64,000 nt of DNA, taken from Streptomyces venezuelae (GTDB taxonomy: Bacteria; Actinomycetota; Actinomycetes; Streptomycetales; Streptomycetaceae). Where the stretch lies: NCBI RefSeq assembly GCF_008642315.1, contig NZ_CP029192.1, positions 558,001 through 622,000 of the forward strand. Direction: 5' to 3'. Position numbers and translations under genes: made by a program. Shown piece after piece: positions 42,199 through 50,654 of this stretch. Each line of letters begins with the position of its first letter. Position 1 is the first letter of the stretch. The notes beneath the pieces were generated by a model. That model saw only the letters and a list, made by a program, of their open reading frames with translations. It did not search any database and was not told the origin of the DNA.

Positions 42199-43182
42199 AT
42201 GGCCGGGCACCCTGTCCAGGTACAGAGCGAGTTCGCGCGTCTGAGGACGGTGGTCCTGGCCCGGAGCGAGTTCCGTGCCCCCGACGTACTCCACCCCGAC
42301 GACCCGGTCCTGCGGCACCTGACCCCGCAGCACCGCCACGCCACGCTCGCCCTTCAGGGCAAGAACCTCGCCGACGCGGACCCCGGGCGTCAGCGCGCCT
42401 GGGAACAGGAGCGCGACACCTTCCGCGCACTCCTGGAGCGCCACGGCATCGAGGTTCTGCGGCCCCGGCTGCTGACCGACGCGGAGAAGCGGGCCACCGG
42501 CGCCGCCGGATACAGCAACTTCTTCACCAGGGACCCCTGGTTCACGGTGGGCGCCAACGTGATCGAAGGGGCCCTGCGCTTCGCCCACCGCCGCCTGGAA
42601 GTACTGCCGAGCCGCCCCGTCCTGCGCGAACACGTCCTGCCCGGCACGGCGGCGTACGTGGCCGTGCCGACCCCCGAACTCGGCGACGCCGCGAACCCCG
42701 ACGGGCCCGGCCCCTTCATCGAGGGCGGCGACGTGCTGGTCCTCGGCACCCACGTCCTCGTCGGCCGCTCCGGCCTGGCCTCCGACGACGCGGGCTTCGC
42801 CTGGCTGCGCAAGTTCCTGGAGCCCCGGGGATTCACCGTCGAACAGGTGCCGCTCCAGCCGCAGGTGCTGCACCTGGACTGCGCACTCGGGCTCGTCCGC
42901 CAGGGCCTGCTGCTCGTCTGCGAGGACCGGCTCGTCGCGGGCCTGCCGGATGCGCTGCGCGCATGGGACCGCATCAGCGTGAGCGAGGACGAGGCGGCAG
43001 CGCTGGCCACCAACGGCCTGCCGCTGAGCTCCGACGTGTACGTGACCGACCCCGCGTTCTCCCGGATCGGCGACCAGCTCGAACGCCACGGCGTACGTGT
43101 CGAGTACGTCGACTTCGCCATCACCCGCAGCTTCGGCGGCTCGTTTCGCTGCTCCACCCAGCCGCTGTCCCGCGTGGACTGA
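42199..43182 (+). CDS. Arginine deiminase/DDAH-type amidinotransferase-fold hydrolase
   Basis: A protein of 327 residues from ATG 42199 with GGAAACGGGA upstream. The beta/alpha propeller fold is indicated by NFFTRDPWFTVG, PFIEGGDVLVLGTHVLVG, the catalytic histidine in VLHLDCALGLV and the cysteine near the C-terminus in SFRCSTQPLSR. Members hydrolyse or transfer the guanidino group of arginine and derivatives (deiminase, dimethylarginine hydrolase, amidinotransferase). The combination Asp-His-Cys is complete, so activity is likely. The exact substrate is not clear. A guanidino-related role for the capreomycidine cluster 26 kb away is conceivable but unsupported. Confidence 0.85.
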   Translation: MAGHPVQVQSEFARLRTVVLARSEFRAPDVLHPDDPVLRHLTPQHRHATLALQGKNLADADPGRQRAWEQERDTFRALLERHGIEVLRPRLLTDAEKRATGAAGYSNFFTRDPWFTVGANVIEGALRFAHRRLEVLPSRPVLREHVLPGTAAYVAVPTPELGDAANPDGPGPFIEGGDVLVLGTHVLVGRSGLASDDAGFAWLRKFLEPRGFTVEQVPLQPQVLHLDCALGLVRQGLLLVCEDRLVAGLPDALRAWDRISVSEDEAAALATNGLPLSSDVYVTDPAFSRIGDQLERHGVRVEYVDFAITRSFGGSFRCSTQPLSRVD

Positions 43183-43296
43183 GGTGCTCTCCTGCCACCG
43201 TCGCACAGCGCCCTCGATTTCGACCCGCCCCATCCCCTTGACCGGCGCGGGTGGCCAGCACAGGAGAACGGCTCGGAGCCGCAGGGTCGAACGCGC

Positions 43297-43331
43297 CCAG
43301 GCCGCCTCTCCGGGAAGGAGGGGCGGCCTGG
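43297..43331. terminator. Bidirectional terminator hairpin
   Basis: CCAGGCCGCC at 43297-43306 pairs perfectly with 43322-43331, and the intervening bases (TCTCC...GGAGG) extend the stem. It lies between the ends of the convergent deiminase-like gene (43182) and the phospholipase gene (43362). Confidence 0.85.
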
Positions 43332-43361
43332 ACGTCGGAAGTGTTGGGAGCGTGCCGGGGG

Positions 43362-44912
43362 TTACTTCTTCGGGCAGGTCTCCTGGGTTACCTTGCCGCC
43401 CGACTTGTCGGCGGTGGCCGGGTCCATCGACAGGCACATGCCCGTCCAGTTGTTGATGAACTTGAAGCCGTCCATGGAGCCGGTCGGGGTGGCGATTTTG
43501 GTCGGCACGATGTTCCACATCTGGCTGCCGGAGAACCAGCGGGTCTCACAGTCCCACCAGAACAGCTGGGTGCCGGAGCCGGGCGGGTTGCCGTTGTTGT
43601 AGGGGACCGTCAGGCACTTGCCGTTGCTCGCCCTGATCCAGAAGTGGCCCTTGGGGTCGAACGACTTCGGCTGCGAGGCTTCCCACTGGTGGCTGCTGGG
43701 CGCGTCCGACTGGCACGCGCGCTGGGTGACCAGACCGCCGGTCTTGGAGTCGTCGAACTCGGGGCCCCGCACCATGCAGCGGCCGTACAGGCTGTTGACG
43801 TAGGTCTTGTCCTTGCTGACCGTCCAGAACATCCGGTTGCCGCCTGAGACGAACTTGTCCGCGTTGTGGTCGATGATCGCGTTCACCAGACCCCAGCCGG
43901 GGTAGTCCATCATGACGAAGCCGACCCGCCCGGCCTTGCGGTCGTTGAGGTGCTGCATCAGCCACAGGTTGACGCCCCCCGTCTGGGGCTTGTTCGAGTA
44001 CACACGACCGCCGGCGTACTCGTACGGGGCGAAGCCCAGGGGGACGGTGGATGCGGACGTGTAGGTCGTGAACAGGTCACGGGGCGAAGGGCTGTCCATC
44101 GCCTTGTTGACGTTCTTCTTGACGTAGTCCCACTTTACGCCGAGGTCCGCCGCGTTCCAGGTGTCTTCCGTTCTGGAGTTGAAATCCTCGATGCCATATC
44201 CATCGGCTTCCGCGTTGTCGAAGCTGGCCAGGACCAGCTTGCCGCGGACGTCCCCCAGCACGGGAATGCCCGCCTTGCGGTTCCCCTTCACCGACGCGTC
44301 GTAGAAGAGGCCGGGGTACTCCTTCACGTAAGTGTCGAAGGTCGACCGGATCTGTTCCTTGGTCACGTTGTCCGGCTCGTTCTTGCAGTCGGTCAGGGCG
44401 CCCTTCTCACCCTGGTAAAGGCACTCGGCCTTCAGCCGCATGACGATCGTTTCGTGCGGGTTGGCCTTGAGGAAGTCCCGCGTCTTCCTGAGTACGTCGT
44501 CGAAGTTGGCCTTCTGGTAGTACGACGCGTGGTGGATCGTGAACTTGCCACCGATGGAGCGGACCCGGATGTCGATGGCGCGGATCCCGCTGTCGTACTG
44601 CGCCCGCAGCGTCTGCCCGCTGTCGCCGTAGTTCTCCTGCGTCTCCACGTAGTTACCACCGTGAATGGACAGCGTGTCGTGAGTCCCCGGGATGGACATG
44701 TCCGACAGCCTGGTGTCGCTCGCGACGCCCCACATCCACTCGTTCCGGTCCGGTGCGCCGAGGTTGCGGTAGGCGTCATCATTGGTCGACCCGGCGGCCT
44801 CGGCGGCGGTCGGGGTCAGGAGCGCCGCGCCGAGCGCGACGCAGACCGTCATCAGATGTGCCAGCGGGCGGGGCCGTCTGCGCGATCCGGCGCGGGGGGT
44901 GGGGCCGAGCAT
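43362..44912 (-). CDS. Secreted phosphatidylinositol-specific phospholipase C with ricin-type lectin domain
   Basis: ATG 44912 with AGGAG 5 nt upstream encodes 516 residues. A signal peptide (PLAHLMTVCVALGAALLTPTAAEA) is followed by a PI-PLC X domain (about 50-350) with the catalytic histidines in SIPGTHDTLSIH and FTIHHASYY and GIRAIDIRVR. The C-terminal 150 residues (LYGRCMVRGPEF, GKCLTVPYNNGNPPGSGTQLFWWDC, GMCLSMDPATADKSGG) look like a ricin-B-like beta-trefoil for carbohydrate or lipid binding. It would cleave phosphatidylinositol outside the cell. Direct repeats at 44963-44995 upstream suggest phosphate control. Confidence 0.9.
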   Translation of the reverse strand: MLGPTPRAGSRRRPRPLAHLMTVCVALGAALLTPTAAEAAGSTNDDAYRNLGAPDRNEWMWGVASDTRLSDMSIPGTHDTLSIHGGNYVETQENYGDSGQTLRAQYDSGIRAIDIRVRSIGGKFTIHHASYYQKANFDDVLRKTRDFLKANPHETIVMRLKAECLYQGEKGALTDCKNEPDNVTKEQIRSTFDTYVKEYPGLFYDASVKGNRKAGIPVLGDVRGKLVLASFDNAEADGYGIEDFNSRTEDTWNAADLGVKWDYVKKNVNKAMDSPSPRDLFTTYTSASTVPLGFAPYEYAGGRVYSNKPQTGGVNLWLMQHLNDRKAGRVGFVMMDYPGWGLVNAIIDHNADKFVSGGNRMFWTVSKDKTYVNSLYGRCMVRGPEFDDSKTGGLVTQRACQSDAPSSHQWEASQPKSFDPKGHFWIRASNGKCLTVPYNNGNPPGSGTQLFWWDCETRWFSGSQMWNIVPTKIATPTGSMDGFKFINNWTGMCLSMDPATADKSGGKVTQETCPKK

Positions 44913-44962
44913 GGGACTCCTGTCCAGAGCGGGGCGTTACACGGTCCAGCTTGTGTCTCGAC

Positions 44963-44995
44963 GCTCACGTTTCGCTCACGTTTCGCTCACGCGGT
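44963..44995 (+). promoter_or_regulatory. Three 11-bp direct repeats upstream of PI-PLC, PHO-box-like
   Basis: Units GCTCACGTTTC, GCTCACGTTTC and GCTCACGCGGT follow in exact 11-bp register about 50-85 bp before the phospholipase start. Streptomyces PhoP binds tandem 11-nt units with the GTTCACC core; five of seven core positions match here. Secreted phospholipases are typical PhoP targets. Confidence 0.5.
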
Positions 44996-45178
44996 GGGCA
45001 CACGCCCCGCACGCGCCGCTCCCCCGACGCCCCCCCGCCACTCCGCGTTCAGACAGACCGGCACGGCCCGCACAGCCAGAACCCGCCGATGTCCGCCGTC
45101 GCCCGGCGGCAGCCTCAGCTTCACAACACACGCAGAAACCGACATGGCGACCAGGGTCACGGCTCATCGAAGGTCCCA

Positions 45179-45514
45179 TCACGCGCCGCCGACACAGAGG
45201 AACACAGCGAGGACTATGACCGTGGCCAGCGGACCCAGCAGTGCGTAACGAGCAGAGCGAGCCAGACGGCGGACGCCAGGAGCGAAATGGAGAGGTGTCA
45301 GCACGGCGACGGTGAGACCGATCTGAATCAGTGTCACTTCCACTGCCGGGACCACCGACGTCAGAGGCTGCGCCCAGGCAACGGCCACCACAGCCACAAG
45401 AGAGACATGCCCGAACGTGATCAGCGCCGTCCAGCTCCAGAAGAACAGCGCGAGGTACCGACAGGCCGGCCAGTCGGCCAGGTCGCGAGGCTTGACGTTT
45501 CGGGTGACATTCAC
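45179..45514 (-). CDS. Small membrane protein, unknown
   Basis: The start is taken as GTG 45514 (VNVTRNVKPRD); an upstream TTG at 45559 is also open. The product has about 111 residues with three hydrophobic segments (YLALFFWSWTALITFGHVSLVAVVAVAWA, VTLIQIGLTVAVLTPL, YALLGPLATVIVLAVFL, some long enough to split). No family is recognised. It lies alone between the phospholipase gene and the peptide/P450 pair. Confidence 0.55.
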   Translation of the reverse strand: MNVTRNVKPRDLADWPACRYLALFFWSWTALITFGHVSLVAVVAVAWAQPLTSVVPAVEVTLIQIGLTVAVLTPLHFAPGVRRLARSARYALLGPLATVIVLAVFLCVGGA

Positions 45515-45741
45515 GGATGCCAGCCTGTAGCCAGCTACCGGATGACCACATGAGCGCAACTACTCATCAACCCCTGCCATCTACTCATACGCGCACCGAA
45601 AGTGTGAGCTCAAAAGCGAAGCAAGCCCTGGCCCGGAACCAGTAGGACGAGGATCACCCTGCTTGGCACGACCACCGACCGCGGTGGGGCGCCCGGCCGG
45701 ATCAGGCGAACTGCGAGAGTCGACGTGCCCGGACCAGGCGA

Positions 45742-45942
45742 TCATCTCACGTCGTCGTCCGCATGCTCCAGGGCGGGGGGCTCCTGCCAGGTCAGGGTGT
45801 CCAGTGGCCGCGGCAGGTTCCGGGCCGTGCCGGGCACGGCTCTCGTCACCACGGACGCCTCGTCGCTGAAGAGACCGCCGGTGGTGCCCGGCGTACGGCC
45901 GGGCCCTGACATTGCCGCGCTTGACGTCTTCGTAATGGTCAT
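45742..45942 (-). CDS. Possible 66-residue peptide gene, candidate RiPP precursor
   Basis: ATG 45942 follows AAGGGGGA at about 5 nt, an unusually strong ribosome site, and the 66 codons have about 80 percent GC at third positions. The product begins MTITKTSSAAMSG, has no signal peptide, and ends in a Glu/Asp-rich tail containing LDTLTWQEPPALEH. It is divergent from a P450 gene 377 bp away. Leader-plus-core architecture and a neighbouring P450 are compatible with a ribosomal peptide natural product, but no known precursor family is recognised and other tailoring genes are absent. Confidence 0.45.
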   Translation of the reverse strand: MTITKTSSAAMSGPGRTPGTTGGLFSDEASVVTRAVPGTARNLPRPLDTLTWQEPPALEHADDDVR

Positions 45943-46319
45943 CTCGTCCCCCTTGTTTGTCCCGGGCCGGGCCCGGCTTGAGGCCGGCGCATAGACCGGT
46001 TGCGAAAGCGTATACACATTCCGAACTGCGGCCCGAGAAGATTTCCTTCGGGCCACGTTCCGTGTCAGGCCGCGTCCGCTCCTGACTGCCCGCCCAGCGC
46101 TCCTGCCCCCGCGTCCCGCCACGTGGACCGGCACGAAGTCGGCTCTGGCGATGACGGAACGGATCGTCGGCTCGGCCGACCCCACATAGCGCACTTCCGT
46201 CGACTCTCGGACCGTATCTCGTCGGTTCCTCTACCCCGGGCGCGGGGCGACTACGGTCGAGTCAGACCGAACAGCGGCCCCGGACCACGACGGAGGCCGG
46301 GCCGGAAGGGCGGGCAGCC
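45943..46319. promoter_or_regulatory. Divergent promoter region, peptide and P450 genes
   Basis: No gene is supported in these 377 bp. A GTATACAC element near 46009-46016 is a possible -10 region for either direction. Confidence 0.35.
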
Positions 46320-47636
46320 ATGGCCGACATCGTTGATCTGGGCGCGTACGGCGAGGACTTCACAGCCGATCCGTATCCTTACTACGCCGCTCTGCGCGCC
46401 CGCGGCCCGGTGCACCAGGTGCGGCTGCCCGACGGACGGGAGGCGTGGCTGGTGGTCGACCACGATGCGGCGCGGGCCGCGCTCGCCGATCCACGGCTCG
46501 CCAAGGACTGGCGTGGCACCGGCAGGTGGGAAGTGCGCGAGGAACAGACCCCACTGTCCAGAAACATGCTGGAGCTCGACCCGCCGCACCACACCCGCCT
46601 GCGCAAGCTGGTGGCACGGGAGTTCACCACCCAACGGGTCGAGGCCCTGCGCCCCCGCGTCCAGCAGATCACCGACGGGCTGCTGGACACGATGCTCGCC
46701 GCCGATGACAGCCGTGCCGACCTCGTCGAGGCACTCGCCTTCCCGCTCCCGCTCATCGTCATCTGCGAACTGCTCGGCGTCCCGGACATGGACCGGGCCG
46801 TGTTCCGCGGCTGGTCCAACGAGATCGTCGCCCCGACGGGCCAGGAGGCCGCGCAGACCGCCGCCCGAGCCATGGCCGGCTACCTCGACGGCCTGATCGA
46901 GAGAAAGCGCCGGGAGCCGGGCGGCGACCTCCTCAGCGCCCTGGTCCACATCGCGGACGGAAGTGGCGACGGGGGCGGGAGCGGGGAGGGGGTCGGAGAC
47001 GGCAGTGGCGACGGAGACGGCAGTGGTCACGGAGACGGCAGTGGTCACGGAGACAGCAGTGGTGACCGAGACGGCAGTGGCCGGGGCCCCGACCGCCTCT
47101 CGCGGCAGGAACTGATCGGCATGGCCGGCCTGTTACTGGTCGCCGGCCACGAGACGACGGTCAGCCTCATCGCCAACGGAATCCGGGCGCTGCTCGCCCA
47201 TCCTGACCAAATGGCGGCCCTGCGAGCCGACTTCGGCCTCCTGGAAGGGGCCGTGGAGGAGGTGTTGCGCTATGACGGGCCGATCGAGGCAGCCACCTGG
47301 CGCTTCACGGACGGTCCTGTGGACATCGCCGGCACGCTCGTCCCCGATCGGCAGTTCGTGCTGATCTCCCTCGCCTCCGCAGCCCGTGACCCCGCCCGCT
47401 TCCCCGGCCCGGACCGCTTCGACATCGCCCGCGACGCCCGCGGCCATATCGCCTTCGGCCATGGCATCCACTACTGTCTGGGCGCCCCGCTGGCCCGGCT
47501 GGAGGCCCGTATCGCCGTCCGCGCCCTCCTGGAACGCTGCCCCGCTCTGGCCCTGGACCCCGATGCCGGGGCCCTGTCGTGGCGCACCGGCATGCTCATC
47601 CGCGGCCCGCGCCGCCTGCCGGTCCGCTGGGGCTGA
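46320..47636 (+). CDS. Cytochrome P450 (CYP107-like) with Gly/Asp/Ser repeat insertion
   Basis: A P450 of 438 residues from ATG 46320. All signature elements are present: DPPHHTRLRKLV, I-helix VAGHETTVSL near residue 272, EEVLRYDGP, and heme loop FGHGIHYCLGAPLARLE (Cys near 385). Residues about 216-255, between helices H and I, are a low-complexity insertion dominated by DGSG units, encoded by five 18-bp tandem repeats. Without the insertion the length is typical (about 398). The substrate is unknown; the 66-residue peptide gene opposite is a possible partner. Confidence 0.92.
   Translation: MADIVDLGAYGEDFTADPYPYYAALRARGPVHQVRLPDGREAWLVVDHDAARAALADPRLAKDWRGTGRWEVREEQTPLSRNMLELDPPHHTRLRKLVAREFTTQRVEALRPRVQQITDGLLDTMLAADDSRADLVEALAFPLPLIVICELLGVPDMDRAVFRGWSNEIVAPTGQEAAQTAARAMAGYLDGLIERKRREPGGDLLSALVHIADGSGDGGGSGEGVGDGSGDGDGSGHGDGSGHGDSSGDRDGSGRGPDRLSRQELIGMAGLLLVAGHETTVSLIANGIRALLAHPDQMAALRADFGLLEGAVEEVLRYDGPIEAATWRFTDGPVDIAGTLVPDRQFVLISLASAARDPARFPGPDRFDIARDARGHIAFGHGIHYCLGAPLARLEARIAVRALLERCPALALDPDAGALSWRTGMLIRGPRRLPVRWG
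46995..47084. repeat. Five 18-bp tandem repeats in P450 gene
   Basis: Five contiguous units of the type GGAGACGGCAGTGGTCAC, with point differences in units 1, 4 and 5, encode GDGSGH-like hexapeptides. More degenerate copies precede at about 46960-46994. Confidence 0.92.
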
Positions 47637-48445
47637 GCGCCGACCGCGTACCCGAGGGGGCAGGAGTTCGGGTGTGGGGCTGGTAGCCGTCGTGCAGGAT
47701 CGCCGCGGCCTGGTCGCAGCCGAACCCGCCGGCGCGGGCGATGAAGCCGCGAATGTCCTGCCGCAGGCAGCCGACGCCAAATCCGAGGCCGGGCCGCATC
47801 ACCAGGTTGGTCTTGGTGTTGCGGGCGTACGTCGTGGTGGTCCGCTCGACCTTGGTGCGACGCCAGCCGTCCCCCACCGCGGTGCGTGATGTCTTCGTCC
47901 GGCTGTCGGCGGACAGGAAGACTGGAGGGCCGGCAACCCGTTACCGCGCTTACGCGGGGTCTCGGTGTGCAGGTTCGGGCCGTCGTCGCCCGTGGGGTCT
48001 CCGTCCTGACGTGTCCGTAGCCGCGGAAGGCTGACCCCGCCGTGCTGATCACACCGGCCCTCGTACGCTGACGACTCCCCGTACGAGGGGCCGCGTCATC
48101 CGAGTACCGCGTTGTCAGAGCCGGCGCCGACGCCGGTGGATGTTGGGGTCGTACCGCGGTCGGTCGGCAGCGCATACCGCCGGTCAGCGACGCCGTGGGC
48201 GGGACGGCCTGCCCATCCACCTGGCGACGATCGACCTCATGACCCGCCGCCTCACCGGCGAAACCACCCCCGACTGGCGCGAATCCTGCCCCTGCGGAAC
48301 CAGATCCCCCACTACAGGACCTACCGCTCAGTTGCCGAGCCAGAGCAAGAGCCAGGTAGAAGGTCCTGGCCGGGCGGGGCGGCGGTCCCCTCCTGAGGGA
48401 CCTTTTCCGGGGGTAGAGACATGTAAGGGGAATTAGCGTCGACGC
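47637..48445. other. Region of about 800 bp with gene debris
   Basis: No intact gene is found. A minus-strand frame at about 47600-47880 reads DGWRRTKVERTTTTYARNT and GCDQAAAILHDGY, which looks like part of a larger protein without start or end. A plus-strand frame at 48205-48300 (LPIHLATIDLMTRRLTGE) looks similar. These may be remains of a mobile element, but I recognise no family. Confidence 0.35.
48384..48406 (+). terminator. Weak hairpin with T-run before FNT gene
   Basis: GGTCCC-N7-GGGACC followed by TTTT lies about 40 bp before the transporter start. It could terminate transcription entering from the left, or act in the leader of the transporter mRNA. Confidence 0.4.
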
Positions 48446-49225
48446 GTGACCAGCATTGCGGAAAACGTTGAGGAGACATCCGAGCAGGCGGTGCACAAGG
48501 CGCACGCCCTCAGAAGCGCCCCGCGCTATTTCGTCTCGGCGGTGCTTGCGGGCGCGTACATCGGAGTGGGCGAGGTGCTGCTCCTGGTGGCCGTGTCGCC
48601 GTTCGTGGCGGCGGGCTCGCCGGCGGTCAAACTACTGGAGGGAGCGGTCTTCCCGATCGCGCTGACGATCGTGATGTTCGCGGGCGCGCAGCTCTTCACC
48701 AGCAATGTCATGGTGATGCTGATCGGGGCACTGACGGGGCGCACAGGCCCACGAGACCTGGTGGGCAGCTGGGGGCTGTCGCTGACGGGGAACCTCGTCG
48801 GTGCTTTCGTCTTCGGCGCCATGGTGCAGGCCTCGGGCGTGGCGTCGGCGCCGGCCGCGCGGGAGATGCTCACCGGCATGGTGCGGAGCAAGGAGGCGCT
48901 GGACGGCGGTCAGCTCTTCTGGCGCGCGGTGCTCTGCAACTTCCTCGTCTGCCTGGCGATTTGGATGTTCTACCGGGCCAAGGGCGACGGCGCGAAGATC
49001 TTCGTGTTGTGGATACCGGTCCTGGTTTTCGTCGCGGTCGGCTTCGAACATTGCGTCGCGAACATGGCGCTCTTCTCCTTGGCGATCCTCGACGGCGGCG
49101 CGGGTCTCACCGATCTCGGGCGTAACCTCCTCTTCACGGTGCCGGGGAATGTGATCGGTGGCGGGCTGCTTGTGGCTGGTTCGTACTGGTTCATGGGGCG
49201 GCCGGAGCGGGAGGAGGACCTCTGA
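48446..49225 (+). CDS. Formate/nitrite transporter (FNT) family channel
   Basis: GTG 48446 encodes 259 residues with six hydrophobic segments. The sequence follows the FNT family: YFVSAVLAGAYIGVGEVLLL in TM1-2, GAQLFTSNVMVM in the loop after TM2, RAVLCNFLVCLAIWM in TM4 and VGFEHCVANMALFSL in TM5, the last containing the conserved central histidine of the channel. Family pentamers conduct formate, nitrite or hydrosulfide. Without a neighbouring nitrite reductase or formate lyase the anion cannot be assigned. Confidence 0.9.
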   Translation: MTSIAENVEETSEQAVHKAHALRSAPRYFVSAVLAGAYIGVGEVLLLVAVSPFVAAGSPAVKLLEGAVFPIALTIVMFAGAQLFTSNVMVMLIGALTGRTGPRDLVGSWGLSLTGNLVGAFVFGAMVQASGVASAPAAREMLTGMVRSKEALDGGQLFWRAVLCNFLVCLAIWMFYRAKGDGAKIFVLWIPVLVFVAVGFEHCVANMALFSLAILDGGAGLTDLGRNLLFTVPGNVIGGGLLVAGSYWFMGRPEREEDL

Positions 49226-49526
49226 GGACCGCGAGGGCCTCTAGAGCGGCGATCCTTCCCGGCGATCTACCGGGGCCGGGCCGGGGCCCCACGCGCAGGC
49301 GGCTGCCATTCCCGGGGCTCCTCCTCGCAGGCCCGCCACACTCGAGGGTCACCGTACGGAGCCATTCCTTCGAGCGGACGACCCGTTTCAGGCGGCCAGC
49401 AGTTCAGATGACTAGGTGCGATTGCTGTGCCTGGCTGGCGCTTTCACGCAGCCCGGTAACCCGATGAAGGACCGTTTCCCGGTACCCCCGACACCGGGCA
49501 GACCTTGCCGACGCGCTGCTCCTGCG
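49226..49526. other. Gap of 301 bp without a gene
   Basis: This GC-rich spacer between convergent genes holds inverted-repeat stretches such as CCGGGGCCGGGCCGGGG near 49270, which may terminate transcription. No coding frame is supported. Confidence 0.5.
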
Positions 49527-50357
49527 TCAGCCCGCCAAGCCGGTCGTGGAAGGGGACACCTGCGTACGGAGAAAGTCCAACAGGGCCGCGTTGAAGTGCG
49601 CGGGCTGCTCGGCGCCCGGGAGGTGCCCGGCCTGCTCGATGACGTGCAAAGTGGCGTGCGGGACGAGCTGGCGGAGGGCTTCGGCGTCGGCGAGCGGGGT
49701 GTAGACGTCGTCGGCGCCGACGACGATGAGGACCGGACAGCGTGTGGCAGCCAGGGTGTCCCGGTAATCGGGGCGTTCGGCACGGCCGCGCAGGGCCGCG
49801 GCGGCGCCGCGCGGGTCGGTGGCCCGCATCATGCGCAGGACCCGGGCGGCGACTTCGGGCATAGCGGTGACGTTGTAGGCGGCGAGCATCTTGTCGATCA
49901 CCTCGTCCGCGTAGCCTTCCATGCCCTCGGCCAGGAGACGGTCGGCCAGCCGGTTACGGAATGCCTTGCCCTCGGTCGTCTCGGCTGGCGCTGAGGTGTC
50001 CGACAGGAGGAGGGCCTGCACGCGTCCGGCATGGCTGCGCTGCATCTCCATGGCGATCTGCCCGCCCATGGACACGCCACCGACCACAGCCCGTTCGATG
50101 CCGAGGTGGTCCAGGACCCCGGCGAGGTCGTCGGCGAAGTCGCACAGATACACCGGGCCGTCGACCACCGAGCTGTCCCCGTAGCCGCGCAGGTCAGGCG
50201 TGATGACCCGGTACCCGGCATCGGCGAGCGCCGCCGCCTGCGGTGACCACAGGGACCGGTAAAAGGGGTGGCCGTGGATCAGGAGGACGGGAAGACCGGT
50301 CTTCGGGCCGATGTCGTCGTACTGAAGCGTGGCGCCGTTCACCGCGGCACTGCTCAT
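49527..50357 (-). CDS. Alpha/beta hydrolase
   Basis: ATG 50357 gives 276 residues, the usual length for the fold. The oxyanion-hole segment LLIHGHPFYRSLW, the nucleophile elbow GGVSMGGQ (serine), the acid in VVGADDVYTP and the histidine in EQAGHLPGAEQP form a complete triad. Closest in style are the 3-oxoadipate enol-lactonase/chloroperoxidase-like hydrolases. It may act on lactones or esters. The upstream open frame to 50726 lacks codon bias and is not included. Confidence 0.88.
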   Translation of the reverse strand: MSSAAVNGATLQYDDIGPKTGLPVLLIHGHPFYRSLWSPQAAALADAGYRVITPDLRGYGDSSVVDGPVYLCDFADDLAGVLDHLGIERAVVGGVSMGGQIAMEMQRSHAGRVQALLLSDTSAPAETTEGKAFRNRLADRLLAEGMEGYADEVIDKMLAAYNVTAMPEVAARVLRMMRATDPRGAAAALRGRAERPDYRDTLAATRCPVLIVVGADDVYTPLADAEALRQLVPHATLHVIEQAGHLPGAEQPAHFNAALLDFLRTQVSPSTTGLAG

Positions 50358-50494
50358 CAAGGCCCCCCGGGCATGGTGCTGATCAAGGTGTCCAGGACGG
50401 TACGCCTCGGGTACTTGTTGCGACAAGCAGATAGTTGGCTGTCGATGCCTGAGAAACGGAACTCCCACGATGCAGCCCGTCCGGCGAACGATGA

Positions 50495-50654
50495 GTGGGC
50501 GGCAAGGACAACTACGAGAAGGACCGGGAGCTCGGGGAGCACATCGAGGAGATCTTCCCCGGTTGTTGTGGCCTTTGTTGCGGTGGTGATTCTGGGCGGC
50601 TGGATGCAGTCGGCGAGCTTTCGCAACTATCTGCGGCGCAGGAGGGAGCAGTAG
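50495..50654 (+). pseudogene. Frameshifted small membrane protein gene
   Basis: From GTG 50495 one frame reads VGGKDNYEKDRELGEHIEEIFP, a soluble start; the next frame continues as VVVAFVAVVILGGWMQSASFRNYLRRRREQ to TAG 50652-50654, a membrane helix with a basic end. Joining the two around 50560 would give a sensible protein of about 52 residues. A single-base indel or sequencing error is likely. Confidence 0.45.

Noticed and set aside
47596..48505. Transposase or replication-protein gene in the debris region
   Set aside because: Fragments look protein-like but lack a start, an end and any DDE, HUH or recombinase motif, so no mobile element can be claimed.
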